From positions 60,636,889-60,700,888 of the forward strand of contig CM049315.1 in assembly GCA_026874595.1 (NCBI GenBank): DNA of 64,000 bases, in the 5' to 3' direction. Below the pieces are notes generated by a model. It made no database searches. It saw only the letters and a program-made list of their open reading frames with translations, and was not told where the DNA came from. Position numbers and translations under genes: made by a program. Of the stretch, positions 11,207-26,129 are shown piece by piece. The first letter of the stretch is position 1. Every line of letters starts with the position of its first letter. The stretch comes from Sipunculus nudus. Lineage: Eukaryota > Annelida > Sipuncula > Golfingiida > Sipunculidae.

Positions 11207-14200
11207 CTGAAGCAAAAGTACAAACATCATGTATAAATAAGATACACATTATAGAGCACAAATAAATAATGAAGTATGTACATGTATACATTTAACCGCA
11301 TAAACCAGTCTGTTCTGGCATCCGGGGAAACTCTGATTGAGGGAAAACAGGGAAAACAGGCTGGAATTGTAAGTGCTCTAATGTAAAAGTAATAAAATTT
11401 TATTTTTAATGTAGGGGTAGATTTTTCTATATTTTTATATCTTTGTTTCAAAATAGTACTGAAATATGTAAAATAAGGCCAGGTTTGAGGAAATGGGTAA
11501 ATATCTGATGCTATAGTCTTAGGGAGAATCCTGATTAACATTAATAGCTAACTCGTTGGGGGTCCTTCCTGGCTCAATTGTATGTGACCCTACATTTGTG
11601 CTCCAGTTGTAGGAGCAACCCTGGAATCATGCTTCTGTTTTGGTAATTTTCAACAATACTTCTAGTGTTAACTGTTTAGACATGAAGCAGATTTCTGATT
11701 CTGAGCAACAGACGTTTTATATGGATCCTATAGGTTTGTTGTCGCCCAGCTGAGAACATTTAATCTAATTTTATACCTTGATTTTGTCCTATTGAGACCT
11801 CTATTACTAATCCTACACGTTGTCGTCCTAAATTGACCTGTATTACTTATACCAAACGTTGTCGTCCTAAAAAGACCTGAAATACTAATACTTATACTAA
11901 ACGATATCGCCCTTTATAGACCTGTATAACTAATAATAAGCGTTGCTGTAGTCGTTCTGTTGAGACCTGTGTTACTTTAATACTACACATTGTCGTCCTA
12001 AAAAGACCTGTATTACTAAAAAAACGTTGCTGTCGTCCTGTTGAGACTTGAATTACTAATACTAAACGTCGTCGTCCTAAAGAGACCTGTACTACTAATA
12101 CTGATGGTAGTCGTCCTAAAGAGACCTGTATTACTAATACTAAACATTGCCGTCGTCCTACTGAGTCTCTACATTAGCGGTCGTACATTAGGGGGTGTTC
12201 GGATTAATGATGAATAGAAACTCACTTGCTCCCCCGGGGACTGCTGCGGCTGCGCACCTTATACTTGAGTATGAAGTATAAAGCCACAAACACGAGAACG
12301 AGCAGAGCGGCGAGAGCACAGCTGATCACGATGGCCTGCTCCGCCTCGTCTAGCCCGCCTCGCAGCTCCTCGCGAGAATCACAAAACTCACCGGAGAACG
12401 AGGAGGGGCATCTACAGAAAGACCAGAAAAAGCAACGAATCAATGACACGGTGCAAATATTCTTTGATAATAAACATGGTAACATTAGCACCACACACGT
12501 GCATGATGCACCCGTCGTGTATCTGGTGACCTCTGACCTCATTAAATATGCTAGAATTTTGATGAAAAGGTAATTCAGGTGAGAAACTATTGGTTAATAT
12601 GTATAATGATTTTCATGAAAATCCATAGGATTTTTGGTTAGTCACCAAGGCGCCTCCAAAGTGCGGTGACATCTGACCTCATAAAATTTTGTTGGAAATT
12701 GAACTTACGCGAGATATTTTATTGATTAACATTTCTGATGAGTTATCTCATTATCAAAATCCTTCTTATTCTTCATAAGTTATTGCGGAGAAGTAGCCTA
12801 ATGACCCGTAACCTTTTTAAATATGCGTGGATGTTGCCTAAAATCGAACTAGGGCGAGATAATCTATTGGTAGATAGTTATAGCGAGTTTCGTGAAAATC
12901 CATTTAAGCCCCGGTAAGTTATCGCGGCGACACTAAAAATGGACGGACGGACGGTGGGTATACAATAATAATGCCGTCACATGACGGGCGTATAATAATT
13001 ATAATAATAATATTAAACAAAACATCATCAATTATAAATAGCAGCTCCTGTTAGTGACTTTAACTCTCTGGTTTAAACAAAGGAGGACACACAAAACTTG
13101 AAAATATGTCATTGTTGTATATGGATTGCCACGATACTGACCTGCATGCTGGCGAGCCGGCGTTGTTGTAACAAGTGCCCGTGTTGCATGCATTAATGAA
13201 GTCGTAGTAGAAACACACTCCGGAAATAACTGTGCCTGAAAAGAGCAAACGTATAAAAGTAAAAAGTGTAGAGCCGAGAGTTTTCAGTTTCAATGCCCCC
13301 TACCAAAGCGAGTGAGAGTCGGCAGTGGCGTCAATTTTACTTCAAGGGGGGGGGGGGGGGGGGGGGGTGACTCGCAACTTTTTTACACACACACCAACAC
13401 ACGTGTATATATATAATATATATATATATATATACATATATAATATATATATACCTTTTATTGTCTGTATGACAAATTTCAAATATAATACAATTAAGTA
13501 TAAGATTTTAACAAGTAAAGGTAGGTTTTTTAGTATATGTTAATTCTTAATCCGGTTAAGATATATAATATTTCATATTAAACTCATAAATGTAACTAGA
13601 GTATATAATTCTAGTTATAGATATATTTCATTTCTAATATATAAATATTATTCTCTGAATATAAGGGGGGGATGAGGGGATGATTACATTGACCACCCCC
13701 CCCCCCCCCCTATCCCACCCTGTATTGACGCCACTGAGAGTAGGCATACCGGGTGGCAGCACTGTACCCTTTATTTTGATTGCCTGGAAGACCAAGGAAA
13801 AACACCAACAAACTTTCCACTGTACTCCTAGATTGTAAATGGCAAGTTTTCTTATTTCCTTGGTACCTTGGCTGGATTTAATTGACCAGTTAAATATTCG
13901 ATGCTCAGGTAATAAAAGGAATTAACGTTAACAGACAAGCAGAAAATCTTTTTTTATTTTAACAGGAAGTCAGACAATTGTCCTGTGTGGACACGGCGTG
14001 ACTTGAGTTTGACAGGTAAGACAGATCTGAGTTTTCAGTGTTGTCGAACTTACTGTTGCCAGCGGCTGTTATGAGCTGAGGGTCAATGACTGACACGAAG
14101 ACGCCTCCAACTGCTAGAATGTTTCCAAGATCTTTAAGATAGTCAGCAAAACGCAGCGACGCGGCCGTGATGTTAGCAGGGGCTAGGTTCTTGTCGTACA

Positions 14201-16351
14201 GCACCAAGAACCGAACGATGGTACTTCCTTCACTACAAAGCACAGACCATTAATTCATTATGCAACAAACCATTCATATACTTGCACATTAAACTTGGAA
14301 ATGACTCAGTCTAACAGGATTATGACAGACCAAGGGACAAAGGACAAAATCCTTACATGCTAATGGCTGGAATATTAAAATATGTTAAATCAGCAGAATT
14401 GTTTGATTTCATGACAAAAATCTTTAAAACTCAATTATTCACTTTAATTTCAAAACACAGGGAGAAATAAAGACCATTCATAAATCCGCTGTTATTCTGA
14501 ACAATGTGTAAGTTAGGTCTGAATGCGATCCATCACGATTTCTAATGCAATGTCTGGACACTGCAGAGTTGAACACACTTTGATGAATGCGTTTTCCACA
14601 GTACTGAAACTGGACAAAATTTTGAAGATGTAAAAGTCACATCAGTAACCGAGTGATCTCCGACTTTGAAACGGGAACTCAGAGTTATAACCAAATTTAA
14701 CTGCGCAAAAGAAAGACAAATTGTATAATTAGATTCAATCATCAAATAGAGCATTATAAAGCCATGTCACCTTATCACTTTCTTGTTTATACTGTACACA
14801 TAGTTATTATACCTTCGCAGAGTTGCGAGGTATTGTATTTTCCCTTGTTTGAATAATTTGCCTGTCAACAAGCACTAAAATAAGGAAATCTGGCTCATAA
14901 CACGGCGTTGTTAATTCAAGTGGTTATATACTCTTGTGAAAGGGCAATTCATCTGTCCCTAAAAAGGCTGGGCAATTCGTGTGTATGTAAGACTGTATGT
15001 TCTGGAGCTAAACTTTAAATCGCATCAGGGAACCGTGAAAATGTGTACAAGTTAAGGACACAGAAAATAGTAAATTGGATCCTCGCGGTTTTGTCTATGT
15101 GTCGGCTTCGACTTTTTATTCGTAAACGTCAGTATTCAGGAATAGCCAAGGGCATGATGAATAAACACCATGACCCAGGGGAATAATGGGACCAAGCGCA
15201 ATAATGGTCAAATGGTGCCATCTGGATGTACTAATATAAAATGGTCTGCCTGATTTCAGTATTTTGTTTTGTCCTCTTGAGAACTCCTCTTTAGCTCTTG
15301 AGACCTTATTGGGCCACTCCTCTTATTCTTCAGTATGAGTACATGAAAATGTAATGATGATGATAATGATTATGATAATGACAATGATGATGATGATTAT
15401 GATAGTAACAATGATGAAGATGATTTTGATAATAACAAGGATGATTATGCAAGTCTTTACTTTTATAATTTAGATGAAGATTCTCGTTTACCTGGCTTGG
15501 GTACAGTTTCATGTTTGCTTATTTCAAAGTGTTGTAAACAGGTGTCAGACAAGACCGTGGTGATATAAAGAAATTTTCTATGACAAATCACCTTTAGGGG
15601 GACCAGGTTGATATCGGGATCATAGCAGGGTAACATCTGGACACATCACAAAACATCGGATCGATAGACTTCAGATAACATAGGGTAACATCAAGTATAC
15701 AGTTTGGGTTATACAGATGTAACATCCGGCGACATCGGGATCAGTGTAGATCGATTTGACATCTATTTAACCCAGGCCATGTTTGCAAAAATAATTTATC
15801 AAATATTACGCTTATAAACAAACATGTAGACTTCATCCAGTCATAGCTGTGAAAAGTTGCTTTAAGACAGATGGATGGCAGAGGACAGACGGTGATCAAG
15901 CTAACAGATTATGAAAACAATAAGACGCCGGTTTTAAGTTGGAACTACGTTTATTAAGACTGAATAAGGTGTCCTGGTAGTATACCTGTTAGAAATACAA
16001 ACTCACCTCACAGACAGAATTGCAATGCGAACGTAACCGTCAGTGGGTATGAAAATTATGCTCAGCTAAAAAAAAAGAAGAATATTCATTGACGGAGATA
16101 TTTATATAGTTATTTAGTTATTTGTTAACGGTGAATATTTCGTGATGATGACATATAACAAACACAGTACTGTATATATATATATAAATATTATAAAATA
16201 TAATATTGTGATTCTGTATGATACGATAAGACACAGCTGTATTTATACCCAAATAGGCACACATACAACAAACATATGGCACACTTTCACACACACGTAT
16301 ATATATATATATACACATATATACATATACACATATATATACATATATACA

Positions 16352-16395
<44 letters not shown>

Positions 16396-19300
16396 TATGA
16401 GTAAATATAAGAGTAAATGGCATATAACCATTGATACGTTTAATCAAATCAATGTGTGAATGATATGTTATGGAGATAGCTGATATACTGAATTAGTTAC
16501 AATATTCACAAACAACGTTTTTGTTACTAGTTAAATGTGAGAAGGCCTCATGACATACCGTGGTGAGGAGATTTGTTTGGAATTCTGAAGTGTTTCCTAT
16601 GGAGAAGCTGATGTTCAGAGTCAGCTGGAAGGTTATACTGCTCACAACTGTAGACGGAAAAAAATACAACGGAATTATTCAAGGATTCCTAATAAATTGT
16701 GGTTGTCTTTTTTTCACGAGGGTTTCAAATTCGCGATATTCGCGAAATGGGAATTACTTCGTGAATATGAGGTCCCATCGTTGAAGGCAAGTTGAAAGGT
16801 AAGAGTATGCGGTAATGAATATATCTTTTATATTCAAAGATTGCTATTATAAATATCTCTTAATTTATCTGCCATAAATGAATAATGATTTCCATAATCA
16901 TTTAATAATTTTCATGTATCCTTGTGTCTCCCGTGTAATTATGATGATTTTGAACACTCAATTAAGTAATAAATAATGAAGTGAAATCGCAAAAATGGAA
17001 CCCTTGCCAAAACACTGAAAAAGTTAAAATCACGAAATTTAAACCTCGTGAATATAAAGTCAACCACAGTAATCAACATATTAACTTAATGAAAAATCCA
17101 GCTCAAACCTTTTAAATAATGAGCGAGTCCCGAGTCTTCTATATGTAACCCTCGAGAATGAGACTTACAAGCAGTCATTTATAAATTTTATTATTGTCCA
17201 AAGCACCAACCAGTAGTCCCGCAAGCTGGTCAGGCAGTCTGATAGGGGAACCGTGCATTGGTGTCCGCATACATTTTTTAGCAATTTTAATGACCTTTGG
17301 ATCCTACTTATTTATATTAAAGAGGGTGTCGCCCTGACACCTTTGAGCATTTCGCAGAAATCCTTTAACATACAAATCAGCTGTCGCCATTATTTGAACT
17401 TCTTATTTTGCTCATATCCCTCTTAGATCTTGTCTATATTAGAGATGAAGGTGTCTAAACCTCTGTTTTTATCGTCGAAGAGTATGATGAGCCGTTTCAA
17501 ACTACCATTTAATGAATATTTAATATGCAAATTAGCTGCTCATTACGGCGCACCATTTAGCATATGGAAACTATCAAATACATATAGTCAATTCAACCTT
17601 TACTATAAAACAGTGGTTTAATATCTGAACGATTATCAATCGACGCGGGAAACCTACATCAATTTAATGACCAGAACTTTTCGAGGACAAAACGTGAAAT
17701 GGCAAGCGAAAGATCATTTAATCAAACGAAACAAAGAGAGTATCTGTCCGTCATGAATTCCAGCATTGTATTTTTCCAGCAGTTCTGCAATCGGCTACAT
17801 ATAGTATATAGCTTTCGTACCCCTTCTCACTTTGAGATATCACATTGCAGCTGAAACTTTCGCATAATCGTGAATAATCAACAAGACCGCACCTGATGAA
17901 GTTGTTGGCGCTGTAACCACTGCAGTGGCCTGTGATCCTATATCTGTTCCTGTAGCAGTGGACTCCGGGCGAGCTGTGGGCTGTGTCCCTGCAGCAGTGG
18001 ACTCCAGGAGAGCTGTGGGCTGTGTCCCTTCTTGGGACGTAAGATCTGAGGCTGTGCCGTCCGGGATGGTGGTCACCTCCGCCGACTTCGACGGAGTAAC
18101 CGTTGTGGCTGGTTCTGTCGTTGGCACTAAAATACATAATTTGTTGTAACAGGGAGGCAGACGAGATAGTGGGTCATCGCGTATAACAGGTTTCTTATTA
18201 TATTCATGTTAAAACTGGTTTAAAATTACAAAGTTACAAAGTTCTGTCAATGAAATATTTTTTCTAGCGACGTATGACAAAGTGATTACGGAGCATTGAT
18301 GATGCCTGTGGTACCTGAGGTTGTGATGACGACACATCTGTAGGAACCCGGGGTGTTGAAACACTCCTCTTGCTCGGTACATACATTCTGGCGACATTCA
18401 TCGATATCTGTTACACAGTTGTAGTCCTGCCAGCCGTCCTTACATATTGTACATCCGTCTGTCTTGTTGCAGGCCTTCACGTGGATTCCACAGTCACACA
18501 GGTTTTCACAGTTCAAGCCCCAGTGTAAAGAATCGCACTCTACCAAATGAAACACAGTTGATACCAGTGTCCCCAGGAACAAATAATAATTAACGTAAAT
18601 GATGATGCTGTGTAACATTTTAATAAAAGCCTGTAGCGCTTCAATATACGATATTTGTATATTCAATACTTCATAGCTTGCGCCTAGTATAAGTTTTTAA
18701 ATTGTAAAATAACAGTTGTAACCCACCAGTACACGTGAGCCCATCACTGGCGAGTTGTTTTCCCACAGGACAGGTACAGTTGTAGCCTCCGACCGTGTTT
18801 GTACAGATGTCCGTGCAAGAATGCGTAGAGGGGTTCAAACACTCGTCCACATCTGAAATTATTCAACTAAGCATGATTTAATAATCCTAACATACATAAA
18901 TCTTCTAAAAGTGCCTGACAAACTGTTATGACATTGTTGACATTTTATTTTAGTAAGGTACGTCGCTACAACAGATACTCAGGAACGTTAACTGTTCAAG
19001 CTGTCTATGATTCCCTTCATGGGGATGGAAACGGCATTTGAATTAAGTATTCAACCTTTAAAGTAATTAAAGGCATATGAATTCAAACCTTCGCAGGAGT
19101 CGCCACTGCTGCTGAGTTGATAACCGACAGGACACCGGCACACCGAGTCCGTGCCGACTAATACACAAAAACCTCCGGTACACGGGTTACTGCACACCAA
19201 CTCAGGGTCTACAATAATGGCATACAATTACAAAATAACAAAAATAATACAGGAATATAACTTATGATGTGTGTATAAGTCGAATTACAGTGTTTACTTC

Positions 19301-22300
19301 GCCGGTGTTATTCGACGATCGTCAGATTAAATGTTTTCATGAAGTTACTGAATTGCAGTGGCGTCAATTTATCGTAAAGGGGGATGGGGGTGAGTGGCAG
19401 GGCGGGGAGATGACTTGTAAGGGTAAGGTGGGATAACAGACAAAGGAGGGTATTCAAAGGTGGAACAAAACAGACATTGTACAATAAAAATTTCCTGGGA
19501 GCGTCTTGCAATGGGAGCGCCTTGCAGTGCATTAATTCCAAACCATTTTAGATATAAAAATATTTCATAGTAAACACATAAATGGAACCAAAGTCTATAA
19601 TTCTTTTTATTTATATATTTCATATGTAATATAAATATATATTATTCTCTGAAGAGTGGGGGATAATTACACTGACCCCCCCCCCCCCCCCGGAGAGAGA
19701 GAGAGAGAGAGAGAGAAACATATCCCCATCCCCATTATATTGATGCCTCTGCTGAACTGGATGGTATTCTAATCACTCGGAGGTTCATAAATCATCCTGG
19801 AAAAAATCCAATAAATACCTTTGGTACAAGTCCGGCCATTTGCATCCAGTGTGTAACCAGGAAAACAGTCGCAGTCGAACCCACCGACGGTGTTGTTGCA
19901 AATCTGTTGACAGTTGTGAGTGTTTAGGGTACACTCGTCGACGTCTGAACCATGACAAAGAAAATCAAGTCACTATGATTAAGAGTCCAAGGATGAAGAC
20001 TCAATAAATCATGCGATACCTCGTTCACCCCAATGTTCTTTTTCAGTACATAGTAACCTGTTAATGTGTATTAATCCCTTCTCAAATAAACCCACAACAT
20101 ATTCGTGGAAATGTGCACGTTTGGATCGATATTCATGGTTTAACAGAACCACCACAAACGGCGTGCATAATACGCACGTCTTATATATGTCTGGTGACCT
20201 CTGACCTTGTTAAATGTGTGCGACTTTTGCTGGAAATCGAACTTAGGCAAGATATTATATTGATTAATATTTCTGTTGAGTTTAATAAAAATCCATCATA
20301 TTCCTCGCATGTTATCTCGGCAACAACACAAAGTAGCCTACAGTGACCTCTGACCTAATCAAATGTGCGTGCATGGATTTTGCCCATAATCAAACTCGGG
20401 CGAGATAATCTATTGGTAAGTAGTTATGGTCAGTTTCGTGTACATCCATCAAAGCCACGGTTAGTTATTGCTGCCACACTAAAAGTTAAGGGACGGACGG
20501 ACGGACGGTGGGTATACCATAATACGTCCCGTATAAAATCGTGTTGGTTTTGTATTTTTAATTAAAATGAAACCCAAAATCCGAACACAAGATGATTATA
20601 ATACTTAAAATGCTTATGTTTTTAAACATTCCTATCGAATCTGTAAGATTTTATCCTTTATTTCATTGAGCTTTTACCGCAGATTGTGGATGCTGTGGTG
20701 AAGAAGACACATACCGTCACAGCTCTGCTGGTCCACGTTGAGGACGTAGGTTGAATTGCAGGTGCACGTGAATGATCCAGGTGTGTTGACACAGTTTTGT
20801 TGACACGTATTTGCTACGCCTGTGCATTCATCGATGTCTGAACATACGAGAAAAAAAAATTCAGGCTGAGGCGGAAGCATTGTTAATAAAAAAAAATGGT
20901 CTGATGAATAATATGAATAGACCCAAGTACCTATATCTTAAATACTAGTATAAACTTAACCAAAATTTGAATGCAATTCTGCGTGTAAAAAATCAAACGG
21001 GGAAAAATAGCTCATCCAAAATGAATTCAAAAGGGGACATTAAATGTTTTTAAAATTTTGTTTAAGTGTATATTTAGATATGCAAAATGTTATTTTTTAA
21101 ATCCGGGATTTAAACTGAGATATGTTATTTAGCCGTTAATCGTTCAGCTTAATGTTGTGATTTGCTGCCCTTACCAACACACAACCCACTGACAGTGCTG
21201 TAGCCATCAGGACAGTCACATGAAAATTCCCGACCGGTGGCGGACACCTGATCAGGCGTCAGGTCCGTACAGTTGGCCCCAGTCCACTGAGCACACGGAC
21301 TCTCTGAGCATGCGTCATAGTCGGTCTCACAGTTATCTCCTGTAGCAAAGAAACAGGCCAGGTTGATTTGGGGCCCACTCAAAAATCCGAAGCTGGTTTC
21401 ATTTTCGGCGGCTTCCGGGAAACCGTTCACTTAATAATAGCGAAACCGAAACTGGTTTTGGCGAAACTATGAAACCATCTCCGGAGATGGTATCGGTGTC
21501 TGCGAAACCGTCCACTCGATAATTATACTGGCATGATGGCGACGGTGATCCAAAGTAGTGCAATTTTGTAAATTATTTTATTAGTGGATATTGTTGATGC
21601 CTGTTAGAGTTAAATAAGCCATGATTTGGGTATAAACATTCTTTCGGAAGTTTTTTTAATTCAATATCCCTTTTTTTCATCCCTTTGGAGCTAAAGATAA
21701 GACGCGCGTATCTTGATTGTCCATGTCGTTTGGCACGTGGTTTTGTTATAGGACGCAAGAAACAGTCTATTTTCATCATTATTGCTATATAAATTGGCCA
21801 GTCAACATAAATAATGCTCTCGCTTGGTCTCAATGTGCCCACGCATCGATTTCTACCTTTTGATAATATTTTCACCATGAATTCATTTAATTATATTTAC
21901 TGATTTACGATGTTATCATAATTTGTGTGTTAAAACTGCAACTAATATATACAAGGCAAACCATAAAGGACCGGTTTTACAAGAACCGAAACCAGATTCT
22001 ATTTTTCGAGTGGGCCCCTATTATACATATATTTAGACGTGTGCACATTATGAACAAGTGACCCATAGGTCATGACGCTCAGCTGACTGGGAAGAGATTC
22101 GCAAAAGGAAATTTTATCATCTGTATGGTAGTATATACCCATTCAACTGATGTTGTCTGTATTTATATATCTCAAAAATAGAGAAAAATGCGTTAACTCT
22201 AAAAAAATACAAGTGGCTCCGACAGTATGCAGAAACTAATAAAAACACTTAATGGTCAATATCCATGCAAAGAATCATGGTGATCTCTGCATTAGTTGTT

Positions 22301-25300
22301 CAGATACTTTTGTATCAAATTTTTCATTATTCTGATGGATACTTCGGAGTCCTATAGCGTGAAGGATATGGGTAACAGAGACCTAATTTCAGGTTTCCAA
22401 AGACACTTTTCATGGGCCTCCTTGCATGACAAGAATGAAGATTCTAGTTCCAGTTGTTACGATTTGTGCCACGTTAACAGATACCAGTATCCTTAAAGGT
22501 CTCAAAAATAGAGAAAAATTTGAAAAATTGAATAAATATAGGTGACACCACCAGTCTGCAGAAACTGATGAAACACTCCATAATCAATATCCATGCAAAG
22601 AATCATGGTGATCTTTGCATTAGTTGTTCAGATACTTCAGCTTTTGTATCGAATTGTCCATTATTCTGAGGGATACTTCGAAGTCCTATAGCTTGAAGGA
22701 TATGGGAAACATAGACATAATTTCAGGTTTCCACAGACACTTTTCATGGGCCTCCTTGCATGACAAGAATGAAGATTCTAGGTCCAGTTGTTACGATTAG
22801 TACCCTATTGACAGATAACCACATCTTTAAAGGTCTCAAAAATAGAGAAAAAAATCGTAAAAATTTGAAAAAATAGAGTAGGCGCACCTAGTCTGCAGAA
22901 ACTGATGGAACACCTCATGATCAATATGTATGCCAAAAAGCATGACCATCAGTGTTGTAGTTATTGAGATACTGCAGTTTTTGTATCAAATTTTTCATTA
23001 TTCTGAGGGGGTATTTTGGAGCCATACAGCTCAAAGGATATGGGACAGAGACCTAATTTCAGGTTTCCGTGGAGACTTTTCATGGGTGTCTCTGTGTGTC
23101 AAGAATGAAGATTGTAGGTCCATTTGTTATGATTTGTGCCCTGTTAACAGAAGTTCATATCTTTAAATGTCTCAAAAATAGAGAAAAATATTCGTTAAAA
23201 AACCAGAACAAATACACGTGGTGCCACCAGTCTGCAGAAACTGATGAAACACTCCATGATCAATATCAATGCAAACAATTATGGTGATTTCTGCATTAGT
23301 TGTTCAGATACTTCAGCTTTTGTGTCACATTTTCCATTGTTCTGAGCTGTACTTTGGAGTGCCATAACTGAAAGGTTATTGGTAACAGAAACTTAATTTC
23401 AGTACTCCAAGGAGACTTTTCATGGGTCTCCCTGTGTGTCAAGAATAAAGATTCTAGGTCCAATCGTTACCATTTGTACTCTGTTGACAGATAACTACAT
23501 CCTTAAAGGTCTCAAAAATAGAGGAAAAAATTGTAAAAATTTGAAAAAAAATACAGGTGGCGTCACCAGTCTGCAGGAACAGATGGAATACCTCTTGATC
23601 AATATGTATGCCAAAAAACATGACCATCAGTGTTTTATTTATTGAGATTTTGCTATTTTTTTTTATCAAATTTTCCATCAATCTTGGGGGGGGGGTGATT
23701 GGGAGCCCGACAGCTCAAAGGATATGGGTAACAGAGACCTTATTTCACGTTTCGATGGAGACTTTTCATAGGTCTCTCACTGTGTCAAGAATGAAGATTC
23801 TAGGTCCAGTCTTTACGATTTGTACCCTGTTAACAGATGTTCACATTTTTAAAGGTCTCAAAAATAGAGAAAACAATTTGTAAAAAATTGAAAAATACAG
23901 GTGGCGCCACTAATCTGCAGGAACTGATGGAACATCTCATGATCAATATGTATGCCAAAAATCATGACCATCAGTGATGTAGTTAATGAGATATTGAAGT
24001 TTTTCTATGAAATTTTTTACTATTCTGGGGGGTACTTTGGGGCCCCATAGCTCAAATTATTTGGATAACAGAGACCTAATTTCTGGTTTCCAAGGAAATT
24101 TGTCATGAACCTCGCAGAATGTCAAGTTACAAGATTCTAGGTCCAGCGGTTACGATTTGTGCCAGGTTAACGGACAGACGGACGACGGACAAAGAGTGAT
24201 CACTATAGCTCAGATGACTTACAGTCAGCTGAGCTAAAAATTCAAACTACATCAGTTTCTCCAGTCATATTGCCGATGATAAAAAATACTGCGACTTAGC
24301 CATGTTACCAAGTTTATCACTGACAGGTTATAAATCAAACAAACAATGTAATGCACATATTACTACAAATACAAGTTTGAAATACCTTACCGTGCCAGCC
24401 GAGTTTACACTTGCAGCGTGCTAAGGCGAACAGCGGATATGCGGACTGTTTGGTGAGGTCCGTGAAGTCACAGTCGCCATTACCCGAGCAGCCGCTACAT
24501 GCGTTGATGATGACATTTTTCTCGGCGGAAGATGCCCCCTGATCGTCCGAGGCCACGAACCTAATTGGTACAAACATTCAGAACCGTGTTAACCGGGTCT
24601 AACAATCTGCGGGCTTGTCGTCCGCGGCCATGAATCTAATCAGAACAGACATTCACAGTCGTGTTAACCAAGTCTAGCAATCTGCGGGCTTTTCGCCCGC
24701 GGCCACGAAACTTATCACAACAAACATTCACAGTCGTGTTAACCAAGTCTAGCAATCTGCGGGCTTGTCGTCCGCGGCCACGAAACTTATCACAACAAAC
24801 ATTCACAGTCGTGTTAACTAAGTCTAGCAATCTGCGGGCTAGTCGTCCGCGGCCACGAAACTAATCAGAACAAACATTCACAGTCGTGTTAACCAAGTCT
24901 AGCAATCTGCGGGCTAGTCGTCCGCGGCCACGAAACTAATCAGAACAAACATTCACAGTCATGTAAATCAAGTCTAGCAATCTGCGGGCATGCGTCCGCG
25001 GCAACGAAACTAATCAGAACAAACATTCACAGTCGTGTTAACCAAGTCTAGCAATCTGCGGGCTAGTCGTCCGCGGCCACGAAACTAATCAGAACAAACA
25101 TTCACAGTCGTGTTAACCAAGTCTAGCAATCTGCGGGCTTGTCGTCCGCGGCCACGAAACTAATCAGAATAAACATTCACAGTCGTGTTAACCAAGTCTT
25201 GCAATCTCCGGGCTTGTCGTCCGCGGCCACGAAACTAATCAGAACAAACATTCACAGTCGTGTTAACCAAGACAGCAATCTGCGGGCTTGTCGTCCGCGG

Positions 25301-26097
25301 CAACGAAACTTATCAGAACAAACATTCACAGTCGTGTTAACCAAGTCTAGCAATCTGCGGGATTGTCGTCCGCGGCCACGAAACTAATCAGAACAAACAT
25401 TCACAGTCGTGTTAACCAAGTCTAGCAAATCTGCGGGCTTGTCGTCCGCTGCCACCAAACTAATCAGAACAAACATTCACAGTCGTGTTAACCAAGTCTA
25501 GCAATCTGCGGGATTGTCGTCCGCGGCCACGAAACTATTTAGAACAAACATTTACAGTCATGTTAACCAAGTCTAGCAATCTGCGGGCTTGTCGTCCGCG
25601 GCCACGAAACTAATCAGAACAAACATTCACAGCCATGTAAATCAAGTCTAGCAAACTGCGGGCTTGTCGTCCGCGGCCACGAAACTAATCAGAACAAACA
25701 TTTACAGTCGTGTTAACCAGGTCTAGCAATCTGCGGGCTTTTCTTTTTATAAAAGTTAATGAATGACCATGTCTACATGACAAAGGTAATACATCAAAGG
25801 CATTCTTTTAACTGAACATGCTACCACTTTACGTTGTATTTCCAAACGTTTGACAGGGACCAGTACATAATATCACCATATAGACTATAAAATATATCAT
25901 TATAAACCTTCTTTGACAATAAGAACAAACAACTATGCGTTGTGTGGCTTTGTAAAGTAAAAATCCTTGAAACAAATACATTCTGGGCTTGCTTACTATT
26001 CAAAGTGGCAGTTGTTGGAACGTAGCTAACACAGGGGCCATTCCTCATACGTGTTGGCTTATATATGAAGTTTATTATCTTACTGGGTCTGATTCTG

Positions 26098-26129
<32 letters not shown>

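Noticed and set aside
15330-15512. His-rich small protein
   Set aside because: Translation of a GAT/AAT microsatellite.
17925-18149. Plus-strand frame opposite exon 21
   Set aside because: Shadow of the Thr/Pro-rich exon; the minus strand has matching splice sites and phase.
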